Source: an uncultured Veillonellaceae bacterium (GTDB lineage: Bacteria; Bacillota; Negativicutes; Veillonellales; Dialisteraceae). From it: a stretch of DNA of 22,834 nucleotides. Shown here piece after piece: positions 20,465 through 22,834 of this stretch. The position numbers were made by a program, and so were the translations under genes. Numbering within the stretch: the stretch's first letter is position 1; each line of letters starts with the position of its first letter. The notes under the pieces were generated by a model that was given only the letters and a program-made list of their open reading frames with translations, ran no database searches and was not told where the DNA came from. The stretch covers positions 1 through 22,834 of the forward strand of contig CAUBUJ010000007.1 in assembly GCA_958439155.1 (NCBI GenBank), given 5' to 3'.

Positions 20465-22834
20465 GGCCGGCCTCCTTCTCCTTTTCTGCCCGCTCTCTGT
20501 ATTCACGGATCGTCATATTCTGGATCTCTGACCGCTCCCCGTGCTGGCTCACGAACCCCACATGCCCCACGTAGGGCTCGATGGTGGGGATTTTCGCAAG
20601 AGGCGTCACAAGAAGCAGCTGGATTCCAAGCCGTTTGAAGAGTTCCAGACTGAACCGGGCCGATTCATCGGAGCTCTTCAGGAAGGCTTCATCAATGGCG
20701 GCAAAGCGGAAAGAAGCGCGCTTCCCGTCGTCAATGCCGAAGCTGTACATAAAGCCCGCTGCGAGAATCGTATAGGCGAGCTTTTCCTTCTGCCCGCCGG
20801 ACTTGCCGCTGGAATCGGTATAATGCTCTTTTTCCGCGCCAAGGCTGCCGTCAGCGGTACGCTCCCGCTCGGACACGGCAAAGAAGTACCAGTTCCGCAC
20901 GTCCGTCACCCGCTCCGTCCAGCGGCTGTCCGCTTCGGTATGACCACGGCGGTTCACGTCGAAGCGGTGAAGAATTTTCTCGATTTCATGGAACTTCCGC
21001 TCATTGTAATCCTTCTCATCGCCGCCGATGGTGGTATTGATGGCCCGCCTCAAATCATTCCGGAACTGCTTGATTTCCTCATTGTCGGTGAGCTTTGACT
21101 CAATGCGGATATAGGTATTCTCATTGTAGTCGATGCCGTGGAGGGACTCATTGATTTCGCCGATGCGCTCCTCAATATGACTGGAGAGACGCTCCAGATT
21201 GGAATAGAACATGGCCATGCCACGGATGCTCTTCTCCCGTATCTCTTCCTGGAAACGGGGCAGCAGCCTGGGCAGGTCATTCTTCACAATCTCTTCGAGA
21301 ATTTTCTTGTATTCATTGAGATTCGCCCGGGTCATATCATGACTGAGATTGGCATTTTCCTCATTCTGTGTCAGGAGGAAATTGGAATACTCATTCATAT
21401 GATTGGAGAAACGCTGGAAGAGATCCTGCCAGCGGCTGTCATTTTCTTTTTTGGCCGCATCGAGCTTATCCCGGAAGGCGAGCTGCTTTTCCCGGCGGGA
21501 TTTCATGGTGACCCGCGATTTATCCGTCCAGGGCTTCTTTTCTTTCCGGAAATCCTCCAGCATGGGGAAGTAAAGACGTTTCCGGTCCTCCGGGCAGCGG
21601 GCGAGCTCTTTTTCATCAAGAGCCTGCTGGCGGGCAATATCTGCCGCGGTCCGCGCCGCGTCGCGCCGCTTCCCCTCTTCCTCGCGGATTCTCTCTTCGA
21701 TCTTGTCTCCTTCTCCTTTGAGCCGGTCGATCTCCCGTTCCAGCCTGCGGTAATCCCTATTATTGTGTTTCAGATCCTGGATGAGTCCTTCCTGGTAGCG
21801 GATCTTCTCCGCGACCGGCGAAAGATCGAGCTCCAGGAAATCATGCCATTCAGAGAGAATCCGCTGTGCCGCTTCTTTTTTCTTCCGCGCGCCGTTCCGC
21901 TCCGTCCCAATCCGGACCGCTTCCGCCTCCATCACGGAAAGAGCCTTCGTCCGGTCGGCGATATCTTCCATCATGGCGCGAATCTTATCTTCATTGGAAA
22001 AACCCAGCACATAGTGGAGACGGTCGTCAATGCGCCGGCGGTCATCCTTCATGTGGCGCCGCCCCTGGGTTTTGATCTGGCCTGCCTTCGTCAGGGCAAA
22101 CCGCTCCTTCCGGAATTCCTCCATGGATTCGCAGCACACATGGTCAAACCGGGTATGGAGCTCCCGCGAAAGCCAGCTGCAGTAAGGAGAATCTTCCTTC
22201 AGATGAATTTTTCCGCAGGCCCGGCCGGGGTCTTCTTCCCCTTCTGCCGGCTCGGTATAATCCTCCACCTTGTAATAGACAAAGCGGCGGCCCAGATGAT
22301 GCGCTTCCATCCAGTCAATCACATCCCGGTAGTACGTCTCGTGGACAAGAAGGGATGTGCCGAATTCGCCGAGAAGGCGTTCCAGAGCCCCTTCCCAGGC
22401 GCTTTCTTCAGGGCGCACTTCCATGAGCTCTCCCGCAAAAGGCATGGACCCCGGGGCGAGCCCCAGATCCGACGCGAGGGACGACCGGATATTGACGAGA
22501 GCCATGGGAATATTGGACCGGCGGCTCTGGAGAGAGAGCAGTTCCTTTTTCTCTTCCGCCAGTTCTGCCTGGCACTGGTTTTCCTTCGTTTTGATGGAAA
22601 TCCACCGCTCTTCGAGGCGCGCTTCCTTTTCCCCTTCCTTCTTTGCCATCGACGCGGCGCGCTTCCGGTTGTCTCCGAAAACGCCGGCCTTGTCCGGCAC
22701 AGAAAGGCCGGCCTCGGCAGCCGCCTTTCCATAGGCGTCCCGCCGCATTTCAATGAGCCGCTGGTCTTTGCGGAGCCCCTCCAGGGCCTGCTGGGCCATT
22801 TCTATTTTCTGGCCGCCCTTTTCATACCGTTCCT
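20457..22834 (-). CDS. jetC: Wadjet SMC-like ATPase JetC, C-terminal part (5' end outside window)
   Basis: At least 791 residues of an SMC/MukB-like ATPase; the frame is open through the right edge, so the ATG at 22799 is internal and the N-terminal head with Walker A lies outside. Visible: two charged coiled-coil arms around about 22250-21500 and 21700-20950, then the C-terminal head with ABC signature SGKSGGQKEKLAY (near 20780-20820) and Walker B FAAIDEAF (near 20690-20710). These motifs and the jetD overlap identify JetC, the motor that extrudes DNA loops and senses small circles. jetA and jetB are expected immediately upstream, beyond the window. Composition matches its neighbours. Confidence 0.88.
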   Translation of the reverse strand, partial: ERYEKGGQKIEMAQQALEGLRKDQRLIEMRRDAYGKAAAEAGLSVPDKAGVFGDNRKRAASMAKKEGEKEARLEERWISIKTKENQCQAELAEEKKELLSLQSRRSNIPMALVNIRSSLASDLGLAPGSMPFAGELMEVRPEESAWEGALERLLGEFGTSLLVHETYYRDVIDWMEAHHLGRRFVYYKVEDYTEPAEGEEDPGRACGKIHLKEDSPYCSWLSRELHTRFDHVCCESMEEFRKERFALTKAGQIKTQGRRHMKDDRRRIDDRLHYVLGFSNEDKIRAMMEDIADRTKALSVMEAEAVRIGTERNGARKKKEAAQRILSEWHDFLELDLSPVAEKIRYQEGLIQDLKHNNRDYRRLEREIDRLKGEGDKIEERIREEEGKRRDAARTAADIARQQALDEKELARCPEDRKRLYFPMLEDFRKEKKPWTDKSRVTMKSRREKQLAFRDKLDAAKKENDSRWQDLFQRFSNHMNEYSNFLLTQNEENANLSHDMTRANLNEYKKILEEIVKNDLPRLLPRFQEEIREKSIRGMAMFYSNLERLSSHIEERIGEINESLHGIDYNENTYIRIESKLTDNEEIKQFRNDLRRAINTTIGGDEKDYNERKFHEIEKILHRFDVNRRGHTEADSRWTERVTDVRNWYFFAVSERERTADGSLGAEKEHYTDSSGKSGGQKEKLAYTILAAGFMYSFGIDDGKRASFRFAAIDEAFLKSSDESARFSLELFKRLGIQLLLVTPLAKIPTIEPYVGHVGFVSQHGERSEIQNMTIREYRERAEKEKEAGHA

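Noticed and set aside
22799..22799. ATG at 22799 as the start of jetC
   Set aside because: The frame stays open to the window edge (ERYEKGGQKIE precedes it), and the Walker A head domain is missing, so the true start is outside.
1..22834. CRISPR array, tRNA or rRNA genes, insertion sequences
   Set aside because: No regularly spaced repeats, no tRNA-like cloverleaf, no transposase gene or terminal repeats were seen; the serine recombinase is the only mobility-type gene.

Overview
The window reads as a compact, mid-to-high GC chromosomal segment of an anaerobic Firmicute. The gene types and protein style suggest a Negativicutes (Veillonella/Megasphaera/Dialister-like) organism, but there is no rRNA here and the assignment is an inference from protein flavour. 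Nearly every gene boundary can be placed by a strong Shine-Dalgarno site, and intrinsic terminators or sigma70-type promoters mark most transcription units. Only four genes lie on the + strand.

Layout. 1-1840 (+): a CsoR-family metal-type repressor with a palindromic operator at its promoter, followed by an amino-acid ABC substrate-binding lipoprotein and its permease, but no ATPase. 1890-5538 (-): rsmI, then metG and a TatD-family nuclease. 5608-9064 (-): a PASTA-containing class B penicillin-binding protein and cca (tRNA CCA-adding enzyme); cca-PBP-rsmI form one run behind a promoter at 9167-9195 with a structured leader. 9265-12304 (-): a DEAD-box RNA helicase and thiC, each with its own terminator. 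12485-12976 (+): ybaK, divergent from thiC. 12980-15317 (-): a small serine recombinase, an unlisted 53-aa small ORF, a flavodoxin-fold quinone reductase and Mn-type sodA. 15577-18509 (-): an MFS transporter and aspA (aspartase). 18789-22834 (-): a PaaI-like thioesterase, jetD and the C-terminal two thirds of jetC, i.e. the distal part of a Wadjet (JetABCD) plasmid-defence operon running off the right edge.

How they work together. Much of the window is housekeeping: translation (metG, rsmI, cca, ybaK, RNA helicase), cell wall (PBP), thiamine (thiC), oxidative stress (sodA, quinone reductase) and aspartate/fumarate metabolism (aspA). The accessory content is the Wadjet operon at the right end and the solitary serine recombinase. 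The points most worth a second look are: two terminator-like hairpins between the aspA promoter and its start codon, with a perfect palindrome just upstream of that promoter; the Wadjet jetCD genes with a thioesterase 17 bp downstream of jetD; the CsoR-type repressor heading an amino-acid uptake operon; and an 18-bp perfect inverted repeat next to the orphan recombinase.
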